64,000 nucleotides of DNA from Shiraia sp. slf14 (GCA_000498155.1 AXZN01000027.1:620001-684000), one strand, 5' to 3'; counted from the stretch's first letter, positions 35,196 to 47,941 are shown. A program made the numbers and translations. The notes: generated by a model not told the origin, from the letters alone.

Positions 35196-36346
35196 GAGGG
35201 TAGATGAATGGAAGAGAGAGGGAGAGGGTAAATGGTAATTCTTGGGTAAAGGCTGATATAAGATGGAGTTTGCGATGACTTTGGGATCTCATTCAATTTG
35301 TGGGAGTTTGGGATTGGCGTTGGATAGAAAGGGCATAGAATGGAATTGGGTGGCTAGATAGGATCGATGTAGAACTGGTAATGGGTACTAGATAATGTTT
35401 AGTCTACTTAACACTCCGGCCTTCCTGTAATGTGTTCTCAAACTGAGATGTAAAGACATGAAGTATAAGTTCATCGATTTCACGAGTAGTATCACTTAAA
35501 AATATTACACGCGTATTCTATAGTGAACATTTTCAAATGCTACTTTTTGCGATCTGGTTGTAATTGATTATGTCGTTTTTTAGAGAGGGGTTAAAATGGA
35601 TTTGGATGTGAGGTATGAGATGTGACAACTTGCATGCCATTTCTGGTTTGCAGCTGCGTACATTCCAAACAGCTCGAATGAGCATTTGTGGGAGTCAGCA
35701 AAATATGCACCCTCTCGAATGAACTGTGTGATGTCTACCGTATTTAAATGATGATTGTGGGTGTTATTGTACCCAAAAAGTCTCTTCAAAAATAATATCA
35801 AGTGTATCCATAATCGCACCCAAAGCGCGCTTACCTTACACACGTAGTGCATGTACTCTGCCCATCATCAAACTCAGGCAGTATTGCGAGCCAATCGAAC
35901 ACACGCCGATTTCTCGGTGTTTCTCGCCCGGCACAACACAAAAAGGCGGCGAAGAATACGAGCGACAAAGTGGGGGCCTAAAATGTTTTACCTCAGCGCT
36001 TGTTCTGTGAAGTCATGGGTGGCAGTAAGTCAGAAACACACCGCGAAGTTATTTTAAGACTTTGCATGACAGATGCGTTGGAGTGTGTTTAAGCTTTTCA
36101 GCTTACGCTCGTTCGGCCGAAGGATTACGGGGCGCGAGGTGTGTGAAGCGAGAGTTTATATAACGGGGCGGATATGCGAGCGTATCGCTACGCCGCTTGG
36201 TTGGGTGCGTAAGCGCTGGCCTGAGGTGATGGATGTGGATGTGTGAAACACAGCCTTGTTGATGAATAGGCAGCACTTTGTGTTCATCTGAAGTCTGCTA
36301 AGATGAGGCGTTGAAACTTACTGAGTGCCATCATCTTGTTTCTCCC
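35196..36346. other. Intergenic, promoter of first HET gene
   Basis: No supported gene; a minus-strand frame at 35852-35580 is uninformative. The last 170 bp share blocks with the region upstream of the second HET gene. Confidence 0.5.
36181..36277 (+). repeat. Upstream block shared with second HET gene (copy 1)
   Basis: Shares CGTATCGCT, GGATGTGGATG (36231) and GAAACACAGCCT (36245) in the same order as at 38948-39039, the last two with identical spacing. Confidence 0.7.
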
Positions 36347-38704
36347 ATGTCTCTTCGTCGAGTTCGCGATTATATTCATCCTGAGTGGGCTTCATCGAGC
36401 CAGTCATCTATCATCGTTCCGCTCCACAAGCTGTGTGAAAAGTGCGAAGCGTTCTGTAATGAATGGAAGTTGCTTGACTATCTAGCTTGTCCTGGTGGTT
36501 ATAGCAATCAAACATGGCCATATGCTTCCTTCCTTTGTTCTGGCGAGCATCTCATCAATACTCAATCCTCATGCCACCTATGCAAACTGATCTTACGCTC
36601 GACACCTCGTCGACTGTGGCGCCAAAACCATGGCCCGAGCAGTGGTAATGTGTATCTGGGCACTGAAACTTACAAAGGATCACAGTTCCTTGACATCTTC
36701 TATCAGAAGACTTTGCCAACAGAGGGGGATGGCGAGGGCTGTCTTGCGTCCTTCAGATTGAAAACATATGATGGTGAGTCTTGATTGTGGCTAGATTTCA
36801 GGGTTTCTCGCGTCCCAACATCATTAGGTTCTGGACAAAACGGATTTGATGGATACTTTGCAGCCAAAGAGGTTCCTCTCGACTCTCAGGAGAATGTAGG
36901 CAGAGCTAAAGGTTGGATTGAGACCTGCCTTGCAGAGCATCCCGAGTGTCGAGAATTCCAAAAAATTACCGTAGGCTGCTATGATCGTCCAACACGTGTG
37001 CTAGAAATTACTGGGGAGAAGTCCGTGAAGCTTCGATGTAATATGACCAACAAAAATTTCGAATACCTTGCACTAAGCCACATGTGGGGACCAGATCATG
37101 GAAGCCAGGTCCGTTTGGTTCAAAGCAGAGTGAAAGAGTTCGAGGAAAACATACCATGGAAAGAGCTGCCAAAAATATACACCGAGGCCGTCGAGGCCAC
37201 CCGGAAATTAGGATACTGCTACCTTTGGATTGATTCCCTTTGTATAATTCAAGACTCAGAGAGAGACTGGACTTACGAAGCTCAACGTATGGCTATCGTG
37301 TATGGTAATGCCGTGTGCAACCTTACATTTTTGTTCCCGCCGTTGTCAACGAAACCGAAGAGAGACGATCCGCGTATTTGGAGTCCGTGCATTCTTCGCC
37401 CAGCTACTTCTTCATCACTCGGTGTGTATATGTGTTTTGCCGAAGACAGCTTGAGGTTAAAGAGAAATGATAGGCGACGAGATTGGCTGAGTCAGGATGA
37501 ATGGCCGTTATTTTCGCGCGCATGGACTTTTCAAGAGTATCTTCTGGCACCTAGAACACTGCTTTGTGGTCATAAGAATCTGATGTGGCAATGCTCACGC
37601 ATGTTTTACGATGAATTGCTTGGCCAATTGACTGTTGGTTCAGCAGCCAAGGACAGTCAAATGAAAGGCGACCTAGACTGGTGTAAATCGCGGTACTTCC
37701 CATCGGATTTGAAAGGTATCGTGCGAGGAACAAGATCTTTGACTGATCCGAAGCTGCTCAACTTTATGCTTAATTGGACGAGCCTTATTCAGGAATATCG
37801 TTCCAGAACCCTGAGCTTTGAGAAGGATCGCGTGGTCGCTTTTTCTGCTATTGCTCGTGCATATGGCACACTCGGCTCACTCACTTATCTCGCTGGTTGT
37901 TGGTCAGAGTTTATGGCGCTGAGTCTATTATGGGTTACAGAGCCGAAACGAGAGCCCTTTCTGGACCAGTTCATCGCTGACCCGGTATCATCATTAGATT
38001 TTACCAGATGTGAAGACCCTGATAAGAAGTTGCCACCACGTGATGGTGCAATAGAATGGCCAGGAGCGATGCATGCGCCAACGTGGTCTTGGTTCTCCCT
38101 GCCAGGCTACCGCTCCTTCCAGGTTGGCTTCCTATTGAAATTGAACCAGCTGGGATTTTTGAAATGGGATTTCCTCGATGATATCTTCGCTGCCAAGCTT
38201 ATAGCATTTCAATTCCACGAGAAACCGCCGAATTACTATCCTGAAGATGGTTCTTCAAACTTCAATCAACTGCGCATCACGCTTAAAATGTTGACTTGGC
38301 CCGTTAGAGACGATTTGCCTTTAGATCTGGCCACTCAATTCCACGAACTGAGTACTGCTAACGATTTAGATGCAAATCTGGGATGGGAACCAACAATACA
38401 CTATTATCCAGACATGATCAATAGCCGAAATAAAGTTCCGCCGAGGAACGGTACATTTGCTCTTCTTTTCGAGCGTCAATTGGTTCGAACTTTGGGAGGA
38501 GACCTTCAGCGTCGCCTTGCTGGGCTGGTACTTGTCCCAGGAACTGATCCTGGCACATGGGAACGCGTCGGGCTGTGGCAGCTGAAGATACGTATCAGTG
38601 ACGTTGAAGTGAACTCAGATAATATTAGTGCTGTGGTTCAAAGGTGGAAAACCTATCAAGTGACATCGCCAAGATGGAAGCTTGAGGACATTACACTGGT
38701 GTGA
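36347..38704 (+). CDS. HET-domain (heterokaryon incompatibility) protein, copy 1
   Basis: Exons 36347-36773 and 36828-38704 (54-bp intron) encode 767 residues. The N-terminal 140 residues contain a CEKCEAFCNEW and HLCKLIL Cys pair, an arrangement common before HET domains. HET domain: LALSHMWG at 223-230, LWIDSLCIIQD at 275-285, EAQRMAIVYGNAVCNL, and FSRAWTFQEYLL near 370. The C-terminal half is the usual uncharacterised HET-protein tail with a second conserved GLVLVPG block and ends in TLV. HET proteins trigger programmed cell death on non-self recognition or act in fungal immune-like responses. The start at 36347 fits the position of the ATG in copy 2; an upstream in-frame TTG is not used. 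No NLR-type or repeat domain is attached. Confidence 0.9.
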
Positions 38705-39106
38705 GATGTTACAGCCGGGCCAGTGATCGCTTTCATAACAAGCAATATAATACCACAGTACTTCAAAAGTGCTTTTCATTGTATTAATTGAAAAATGGCT
38801 GTTGGGAAATTGAGCGTGTCTCGGTTCTCAGCGCTGAAAGGAAAATATTTGTATTCTGAGAGACTTCGTCAATCATATGTGGGTAGCTTTAGTCTCTTAC
38901 GTTGTCAGCTTGCATATGTATCCTTCCCATTGGGGCGAAAAGGAGGTCGTATCGCTTTGCCGCATGGGCAAACACCGACAGTGTAAGCGCCGAGGATGTG
39001 GATGCATGAAACACAGCCTGGTCATTAGCAGGCTGCACTCTAACCTATAACTTTGCAGTAAAACTCTCAGTGTTCGTTCCAATCTTGCAATTGATATATT
39101 GTCATT
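38705..39106. other. Spacer between tandem HET genes
   Basis: Holds the 3' end of copy 1 and the promoter of copy 2, including the duplicated upstream block. Confidence 0.6.
38948..39039 (+). repeat. Upstream block shared with first HET gene (copy 2)
   Basis: Counterpart of 36181-36277: CGTATCGCT, GGATGTGGATG (38994) and GAAACACAGCCT (39008), about 99 bp before the ATG here and 102 bp in copy 1. Confidence 0.7.
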
Positions 39107-41442
39107 ATGTCGATGTCTCTCACGGGCACAATTGATTGTTCTAACGTTATTTCGCCCGAACATGACACAGTCAACGCACACCATGTCACCGAATTGGATG
39201 TAGTGTTACTTCATCAACTATGCTATAACTGTAGCCAGTTTCGTAACCAGTGGGAGGGGTTGACTTGGCTCCAACAATCATCTTCGTCTCCAACTAAAGA
39301 GTGGCCTCATTCTCGCCTCTGCACCGTCGCACACCTTTTTGAAAATCAACAATCATGTCATTTATGTGTTTTCATTCTAAATGCATTTCATCGTTTTCAA
39401 CCATACAAGGTTCATGGATTGAAAAGCTATCAAGAGTTTGGGGTACATATAAAGCAGGGTGGCCGTGGCGTTAATGTTGTTGTTTCAAAAGATCCGTTGA
39501 CTGATGAAATTCTGTTTGATATTTGGTTGAGCTTGGAAACTTACAAGCGTAAGTCAGAGTATCATTATTTACTTCTGCATAATAACTAATAGCCTTTTTT
39601 TAAGATAGCGATACCGGAGCATTTCATCAACATGTGATAGCACCAAGCATACCTTTGCAAGCACGCGACAATCTAGAAGTTGCGAAAGGCTGGCTTCAGG
39701 AGTGCACATTTACGCATGAAGATTGCTGCAATTTCTCCCGAAAAGCATTCAAGGACAATAAACAGAGGCCAACTCGTGTTCTCCAAGTCTCCAATGATTC
39801 AATCAAGCTTTTATGTAACATGTCAAATGAAAGCTTCGAATATCTCGTTCTAAGCCACATGTGGGGGGAAGATGGTACACAACAGGTCCAACTAAGACAA
39901 GATACTATCGATATTTTCCAGGAGTGTATTCCATGGAATCGACTTTCGAGCATATACAAGGAAGCTGTTCGTGCAACTCGCCTTCTTGGATTCGAATATC
40001 TTTGGATTGATTCACTATGCATCATACAAGATTCAAGGGATGATTGGAATTGCGAAGCACAGAGAATGGCTATCGTATATGGCAATGCAGTTTGTAATCT
40101 GTCCTTTCTGTTTCCACCTACCACCTGTCCCACATCAATTCAACGCGATGATCCTCGTACCTGGCATTCGTGTATACTCCGTGCAGCATCTATTTCGACG
40201 GCTGGCGTTTACATCCATTACGGTGACCTGAGAATGCTTCCTATCAAAAAAGAACAAAACTGGCTAAATCAACGATACTGGCCTCTCTTCTCGCGAGCTT
40301 GGACATTGCAAGAATATCTACTCAGCGCACGGACGTTGGTTTTAGGCCACAAGAATCTGATGTGGCATTGTTCCAAAATGTTCTATGACGAATTGCTGGG
40401 TCCAGTGAAAAGCATGCCCCAAGATCTCGGTATCAAACTGATGATATCACCAAGCTGCGGACTGACAAAGTCAAGATATTTTCCAAAAAGTATATCAGGG
40501 CTGTCTGATATCGGTGGCAATGTCAGTCTTTCGAATCAATACATATCTCAGTTCGTGTCAGACTGGGCTTTCCTTGCACTACAGTATAGGAATCGAGCAC
40601 TTTCGTATGCAAAAGATCGAATAGTGGCATTTGCAGGCATAGCGCGTGCTTTTAACAATCTAGGATCCCTTACGTATTTGGCCGGCCTTTGGAAAGAAAT
40701 CCTACCATTCTGTCTACTCTGGCAAGTCAACGATTTCCTACCAGACGGCGGCAAAGCAGGTCCCGTCGCCATCAGAGAAAATGTGGAATGTTTTGCCCCG
40801 ACATGGTCATGGCTCAATGTCCCAATATATGACCACCACGAAATATTCTTTCTTTTCGACACACATTTGCTGAAAATGAAGATCAAGAAATCGCTGAAAA
40901 CATCACGCGTATTGTACGAGGATATTTTCTGGGCTACGACGCATTCTTTTACATTTGGATCACATCCAGTGAACCATTTCCCTGATTCTGGATACCACAG
41001 CTTTAAAGATCTATCGATCACGATAGATGTGCCTTTCATTCCCGTTAGGAAGTTCCTCCCATCTGGGATTGAGGTCCAAATGGAATGCATCCGCATGATC
41101 AGTCCGCCCGACTCATCAATTGATTGGACACATAAATTCGCATATCTCCCTGATGATCCTCACAAATCAGGAAAGCCACCTCCAACAAGCGGAATCTTGG
41201 GCATGATTTCAGAGTTTCAATTTTGTATGAGTGACAATAGGATTGAACGGCATTATGCGGGTCTCGTTTTAGTGCGTGGAGTAAGAGAATATACATGGAA
41301 GCGCGTGGGTGTCTGGAAGTTCACTCTTACAATTTTGAATGTAGATGTCAATGAGTCAAATATCAAAGAAGTATCGAAAAGGTGGAGTGAGTATGAATTA
41401 AACAGCAAGGATTGGAAGATGGGATCCGTAACACTAGTATGA
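39107..41442 (+). CDS. HET-domain (heterokaryon incompatibility) protein, copy 2
   Basis: Exons 39107-39548 and 39605-41442 (56-bp intron at the same position as in copy 1) encode 759 residues. The order of motifs matches copy 1: an N-terminal Cys pair (CYNCSQF, CHLCVF), LVLSHMWG at 228-235, LWIDSLCIIQD, the identical EAQRMAIVYGNAVCNL block, FSRAWTLQEYLL, and GLVLVRG near the end, finishing in TLV. The two proteins align over their full length but are well diverged, so the duplication is not recent. Both reading frames are intact, which suggests both are maintained. Expected role: non-self recognition or cell-death signalling. Confidence 0.9.
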
Positions 41443-42612
41443 GAGAATTAGAATGTGCTTTTAAGCTGAAATCGAACATCAGCCGAACTTACGCAATCAA
41501 CATGTGCGAAACGCCAACGGTACATGATCCACACTCCATTCTGAGCAACAACGTGGCGAAGCAAGTTTCGGTGTCATCAGGCCACAGCTTTGAAACAACA
41601 TGATGCCAAGAAACGTGTCCTATGTTCACAGGACACGTTTCTGAGCGTTGATCACATTACTCAGATTGTGGGCGTTTGTCATATGTTGAAACCAACACAC
41701 CGTATCGTATACGAAGATAGTGCTAGACTTCATGCATTTACACTATTTTAGATCGCGGTATCACTCTATTAATAATCCAGTACCCAGTAACTCTTGGAGT
41801 TCTGGAGCCTCATGAATATTTGCGCGAATTATGCATCATCGCTCCACGCACATAGAGAGTTATCATAATAGGACAGAAGATAACTGTTTATGTGTGAAGC
41901 TGTGTACGCTAGTAGCACGATGGTGCGTGTTGAAGAAACGAATCTAGAAACAGGTAATAGAACTAGTACTGCTGCGTTACATATCGCTCTATGCTTCATT
42001 CGTTTCCTACCCCTTCCTCTCAACATCATGATTACATCGTGTTTTCCTTAACATCGCGTTGCAATCTGCCCAACAGCTATTTAGCTACATGCCGAAAATT
42101 CAACGCAGTAAACATAGCTTCTTGAAACCTCGTACATGCACGATACGACCGAAAAACTCGAAAAGTGATAGTACTAAAAAAATAGAGGCACAAAAAGCTT
42201 CACTGAAACGAGAGTGCGCAGCAAGAGGGTATCATTATAACTTTGAATAAATTATTGCGTGACCTCATTTTCGAGGAGTATTGAGCATGTAACATATTTG
42301 GGGTATTATCCAAAGACCACTTGATTCCAGATGATTGGTCTTGATGCCATCGTAAACTCCTCAATGCCAATGTAAACCAACGCCATAATGTCCCTCTATA
42401 ATTGGGAACAACGCGTAATCGAGACCTCTTGAAGTGATGAAGTCTATCGTAGAGAAAGCAAAAGGAGAGGAATCCGGACCGCTAATGAATAAGGAAGATA
42501 CGAGAAGGTCGTGGTGCCATACATAATGCTGGCGACGCGGATGCGTGATGCAGGACATGAAAACTGATGCGACAGATGCTCAAAAGAAGAGAAGCTTGTG
42601 CTTAAGCTGCTC
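41443..42612. other. Intergenic between HET copy 2 and phosducin-like gene
   Basis: No gene supported. Contains a perfect hairpin at 41609-41642; otherwise AT-moderate sequence with small uninformative frames. Confidence 0.5.
41609..41642. repeat. Perfect 13-bp-arm hairpin
   Basis: AGAAACGTGTCCT (41609-41621) and its exact inverse AGGACACGTTTCT (41630-41642) flank an 8-nt loop, 167 bp downstream of the second HET gene. Could be a 3' UTR structure or a remnant terminal repeat. Confidence 0.85.
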
Positions 42613-43566
42613 TTAGGATAAAAGACCATATCTGTTGAGCGTTGTCAGCTAAAATTCACTCATAATACTATCTTCAGGAAACTTACTTTCTTAAGCCATT
42701 CTCAAGACTCACGGTAGTAAGGTCATTGACTTTGAAGTCCTTGAGTATAGATTCCCAACCAGTGGCGCCTCTCTTGGCCTTGTAGGCGTACGCAGCGGGT
42801 AAAGTCTCTCGTTTCATCTCAGCATCTTCACCATTGAGTTTGACAAAGCGCACAGTGTCATTGCGTTGAGCGACTTCGCGCATACACCGTTCTAGCCATT
42901 CGTGCTGTCTTAGAGTTTCTTCGTCTACATCATCATCGAATTGAGTCTGTATATATTAGTAAATTAACGTATTGTTGCTTTGATACCACTTACGATGTCC
43001 TTGTAAAGGAATACAACGACAGTTGTGTCCTTTGGAGTGTTTTCCACGACGTCAAGATACTCCATGGTATCTACCTCGGACATGGTTCCATATATCCTTC
43101 TGCTGGGGCTGTTGGTCCTTGATCTTATCCGCTGGCCGGCATTTTGCAACTCCTTCAGCCTGGCAGCTCGCCACTCCTTCATAAAGCTATCTTCACCATC
43201 CTCATCGGACAGGGCCTTGTCATCGTGCCACACCTTGACCTCATACTGTGCCGGTGATGGATTCCTCCTGAATGTGAACCTCTTTGCTTGTTTCTTTGCT
43301 TGTTCGTATGCCTGAGCGTCGGCAATGACACCTTTTGGACCAGTGTTTGCTTCCGATCGAAGCGATGGCATGTAGTAATTGGCCCTCATATTTGCAGGAA
43401 GATCGAGCTCGTCGTCGGTATCGACCTTTTCCAAGTAATCGGCAGCAGCACCAGGGGACTCGGGCTCGGAGAGGTCGCTGTCGTCGAGTCTGTCTTCAGG
43501 ATGTCTGGTCTCGTGGTCCTTATCACGGATGAGATTATTGAATTCGTCCTGAGCGGCGGTAGTCAT
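42613..43566 (-). CDS. Class I phosducin-like protein (BDM-1/PhnA type)
   Basis: Exons 43566-42994, 42946-42687 and 42631-42613 (introns 47 and 55 bp) encode 283 residues. The N-terminus (AQDEFNNLIRDKDHETRHPEDR region) and an acidic first third are typical of class I fungal phosducins. The C-terminal thioredoxin-like domain has GTMSEVDTMEYLDVVENTP and TTVVVFLYKDI. The last exon of 19 nt gives the ending KYGLLS; without it the protein would stop at the donor site. Class I phosducins bind G-beta-gamma and, with CCT, help it fold: loss of BDM-1 in Cryphonectria mimics loss of G-beta, and PhnA in A. nidulans acts with SfaD. The G-beta gene lies 3 kb away on the same strand. Confidence 0.88.
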
Positions 43567-44633
43567 GATGAAGAAAAGAGGAAAAAAGAGGGGCTTGGGC
43601 TGCGGGGCGAGAGGGATATTTGTAGAGAGCAGGGCAATTGGGGGCGGCGGAGGGTTTGCGGTGGGAGGGCAGCGTGAGAGAGGAGGTGGAGGAGGGATAC
43701 CAGGATGAGGGTTGTTCCGGATGGAAGGTGACAGGTGCTTGTGCTTGGCGGGGCCGAAGGAGGCCCTGCAGGTCTGCACAGCACGCGCACTCACGCACTC
43801 ACTCACACCAACACTGACCTATTTTCGAAAAGAAGCGAGGTTTCAGCAGCGCCATTGGTTACCCACGAGAAGGAAGGCTTGATTTTGGCCGACGCATTCG
43901 GGCCTCGTTGCCACTGCATGCAGGCTTGCCCATGTCGCAGGTCTATCTTAGGGCTGAGCTGAGGCGCCGCAGCCAGTTGTAGCACGCGAGGAGCCAGCCG
44001 TGGATCTTCGAGATTGGCGAACAGGCGTCTCGTCTTACTGAAACGGACTCGCCCAAGTCGAAACAACGGAGAGGCTCTGCACCCAATTGCGCTGGGTCGC
44101 GTGGCTTTCATAATTGCTTCGTGCGCTTCGCTGAAACGTCTTCTGCTGCGAGCCTTGGGGATCACTGGACGTGTCACCTCACCCACCCACCAGTCTGGGC
44201 CGACCGTCTTCTTTTTCTTGCTCATGCTGTGCCAGTTCTCCTGGGGCCTACATATTCATGCGAGCTTTGCCCGATTGGCATCCGTTGACCGCACGCAGAA
44301 GATGCAGCAACGCAGGAGGTTTCTATCTGCGGACACGACTCACCAATCGCATTGCCAGCAACATCCATGCTTCCATGCTTCCATGGCTTTTCTTCTCGAA
44401 GCGCCATCTCCCTTCTAACGTCGGCTCGAGCGTTTTCCTGCTTGAGATACGCCGCCGTCTGCTTTCGTCACAGCGGAAATTAATTACTCGCGCAGCAATA
44501 TTCAGGGACGATTATGCCACGTGCACGAATGCCCTCATCCTCCACCGAGACAACTTGAGAAAGGCGGTCACAAACAAGGCTCTTGCGTCTTTTTTTGCAT
44601 CTGACCGCTCGAGTTTGGCCGTTGCGATGGTGA

Positions 44634-44648
44634 TTAGGGTTAGGGTTA
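44634..44648 (+). repeat. Telomere-like motif
   Basis: TTAGGGTTAGGGTTA, two and a half units of the fungal telomere repeat, inside intergenic sequence. Confidence 0.8.
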
Positions 44649-45754
44649 TGTTGTCGTCAGCAAACCGAATACGACGAGATCGTCATCAAGACGCCAGGAC
44701 CACAAAACGCTTGTCAGTCCTGAACCAGCCGTTACAACGCCTATCAAATTGACATGAACTCACTCATTTCGGATTATTCTCCGAATGGCATTTGCCATCA
44801 ACATGCTGCTTTGAATCCTCAACCTACCATCCAAGTAACCCAACCCTAACCTCCCTCCCCCTTATCCCATGATATCAACCACCCTCGCAATACCACACAC
44901 CTCACCCACACTGACCACTCCCCAATCATCACCTACCCTTCATGCCCTCACCTCAAACCCCCTATATCAAACTCCCCCCCACCCACCCCTTCTTAACAAA
45001 ACCGTACATTAACAACCCATACACAGCCCACATGCATAACCCTCCCACACCTTTCCAGAACCCTCGCTTACAAGCTTCCTTTTCCGACAACGCAGGGGTT
45101 CCACATGGCACTCAAGCCATCCGCCGTACCCACTCCACTCACTGCACTTGCCTGTGTTCCACCGGACGATGGGGCCTGGTCCTGTCTTGTCTGCTTGCAC
45201 ACACCCACAAACATATCGCTACTGTGTGCGCACTCACGCTGCACGCGGTATCGTAGCTTCTAGGTTTTTCTTCAAGCCGACCATGCTCGCCAGTGGCGGT
45301 GAAGTGCCATCCATATCCACAGTGTGCCTAGATACGATGCCCATGTGGATATAAATGTGGACGTGATGCAAACGCAATACCCGCTTTGCTTTGCTTTGCT
45401 TTGACAAGTCAGGACATGTCATGTGTCCCACCAAACCTTTTCGCAATTCTTGGATCGCGTGCAGGATGATGCTTGATGCCCTTTTCCATCTCGAGTAGTT
45501 CTTGACTCACTTTTCAGGTTCGCTAGGTGCGGTGCGTGTGGGACCTGGTCTGGTCTGGGTAAGTTGTTTTGCAGGTATGGAAGAGTCATCGAGTGGGTTG
45601 GTTGGGTTGGCATGATATTCACACTGACACTGACATTGACGAGCGAGTGACAAGCCGTTCGTTCCTTTGCTGCGTGCATAATCGGCGTTTTTGAAGGGTT
45701 TGTTTGTTCATGCTCTGCGCGAAGGATTGGGGTTCGGTGTGTTTCGCATGTCAC

Positions 45755-45772
45755 GTCCAGTCCAGTCCAGTC
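45755..45772 (+). repeat. CCAGT pentamer repeats
   Basis: GTCCAGTCCAGTCCAGTC here; similar, imperfect CCAGT units recur at about 45975-45999. Confidence 0.7.
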
Positions 45773-46652
45773 TTGTCAAGGATGATAAAAGAAAGATAAA
45801 GAACAAGTAATAAGGTGAGAAGTGAAAGTGAGAAAAAAAAAAAGAGATGAAATTTCGACGCTCGCTAACCGCCTGCTAACTTAATTACCTGAACCTTTGC
45901 TATTCCAATACTATCTTCAAATCATGTCGAGAAATTCAGACGTGAGAAAACAACTACTGCAATCCACACACGTCCTCCAGTCCAGTTCAGTCCAGTCCTA
46001 CCTACATGAAAAGATGGAAAAAGAGCCAATACATTTGAAATAAGCAACATGTCTTGCTGCAACTCCCCCTCTTTTCCTCCCACAAGCGCGCGGCCGCATG
46101 ACAATGACAATCGGGCTGACTTTTTTGGAACTAACCTGTCGAGCAAAGAAACAGACGCCGATGCGTTTGTTGGTGTGTGTGTGATCGTTGTTACTTTCTC
46201 GAGGGTAAAGACAGGTTAGTCATCTGGAAACAAAAAAAGACAATGGTGCACGGCAGAAAATGTTGATGAACAGATAGATTGCCGTGATACGCACAACAGC
46301 CGACCCGGACACTAAGACCAAAGACGAGAAGGAAGCTCGCGATGTCGAAGAAAACAGAACATGGTATGTAAGGAAAGAAAAGTCGAGCGAAAAGGTCCCC
46401 GGGCGCCTGTCCATCGAATGATGCAACAAGATGCATCTTCATTTTCCCAAAAAAGGTGTATTATGCTTGTGCAGGGCCGCGGTGTACAGAGCTCTCCCGG
46501 CGAGGATGGTATGCAGATGAAGGGTATGGTAAGACAGAGAAGTTCGGGAGAGGTAATGTGGTGGTAACTCAAAAAATTATAGAGACGCGCACACGGTCGT
46601 TGCCCATATTCGCATCGTTACATGGCGTCGCAAATCATCGCCGTACGTTTGC

Positions 46653-47941
46653 TTATGCCCAGATGCGTAACTGTGTCATGTCAGCGAGATGCTACACGTC
46701 AAAAAGTGCAGAGATAACTCACCATGGAATCCCAGGAACCAGTGCAGAGACTGAGCGCATCGTTGCTCACGCCGAGACAGCTGACTCGGTTGTCGTGGCC
46801 TTGTAATGTGCCTACGCGTTCGCCGCGGAGAACATCCCAAACCTGCGTCGCGTTAGCTCTAGCTTTGAGTTTAGAAATTGGTCGCCACAAACCTTGCACT
46901 CAAAATCATCGTAACCAGCAAAGAGCAATCGGCCAGAGACGGAGAAGGCGACTGAGGTAATACCGCACACGGGTTCTGGGATCTGCAAGCAAATGTTAGT
47001 AAGCCAACACGCAAAAGCAAATTTAGGTTGAAGAGAACATACTTGGTATGACGCTAGTTCACGATCGGCACGAATATCGAATAAGCGGCAGGATGCGTCG
47101 TCAGAGCCAGTACCAAAAGCATTGCCGTTGGGGAAGAACTGAATGGCGTTGATGTCGGAGTCGTGGGCTGCAAAGGTCTGCACACACTTCTGTTGGCGGA
47201 TATCCCAAAGCTTCGCGAAAGCGTCACAGGCGCCAGAGACAAATTGGTTGTGGTCCAGAGGGTTGATGCTCAAGCTCATAACATCGCCCAAGTGATCAGC
47301 AAACTCGTGTACCTTGGAGCCAGTTTCCAAGTCCCAAAGCACACAAGTCATATCGCCAGAAGAGGTAAGGATGCGCTTGTCACTGATGAATCTGCAGCAA
47401 CTCAGATAGCCCGAGTGGCCAGACAGTTCCCGGGCAACGCGCGTGGGACCTTCTCGGGCAGACAGGTTGTAAATGGAGCAAATGTTGTCCAAACCACCGC
47501 AAGCGACGTAGTTGCCGGATGGCGAGTAGGCGCAGGTCATGACCCATGATGATCGCAAGGGAATGGCGTGGACCTTGTTTGTTGTGTATGCGTCCCAGAT
47601 GATGAGCTTTCCGTCTTGCGAGGCAGAGACGAGATGTCGTCGGTCGGTCGACCAATGCATGGCGTAGATCTTGGCAAGATGGCCCTTGAGGGTGCGCTTC
47701 GTCTTCATGGTGAGGCGAGGCAGAGCCTCAACACGGTCTCTGGCAACATCGCGGACTAGACAGGACGTGTTAGTATACAGCATGCGCGAGGAGCAAAAGG
47801 GTGACAAAGCATGGAGCACGACGTACGGGTTGTGTCAGCAAGTTCGTCCTTCTTCCGCTTTATCCTGTCCTTGAGGGCTTCGGCATCGCGCCGTGCGATT
47901 TGAATCTTCTGCTGGATAGATTCTTGATTCATATCGGCCAT
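46653..47941 (-). CDS. sfaD: Heterotrimeric G protein beta subunit
   Basis: Exons 47941-47827, 47755-47043, 46982-46893, 46842-46723 and 46670-46653 (introns 71, 60, 50 and 52 bp) encode 351 residues. An N-terminal coiled-coil helix (about 1-40) for G-gamma binding precedes seven WD40 blades. The run LKGHLAKIYAMHW and the blades ending in IIWD, VLWD, KLWD and RLFD are very close to animal and fungal G-beta. The tiny last exon supplies LRIWA, the normal G-beta C-terminus after TGSWDSM. The beta subunit transmits receptor signals and controls conidiation, mating, growth and virulence in ascomycetes (SfaD in A. nidulans). The gene is divergent from the deaminase gene and near the phosducin-like chaperone gene. 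Confidence 0.96.

Larger units (their letters stand above)
43567..46652. other. Intergenic between phosducin-like and G-beta genes
   Basis: About 3.1 kb with no supported gene. A 194-codon plus-strand frame at 44171-44752 has no recognisable content. The stretch holds the phosducin-like promoter, a short telomere-like motif at 44634, C-rich tracts near 44.85-45.05 kb and CCAGT repeats near 45.76 and 45.98 kb. Confidence 0.5.

Noticed and set aside
36311..36346. Longer N-terminus for HET copy 1
   Set aside because: It would start at TTG; the ATG at 36347 matches the position of the start in copy 2.
44171..44752. 194-codon plus-strand frame
   Set aside because: Low-complexity, no homology recognised, and it sits in the promoter region of the phosducin-like gene.
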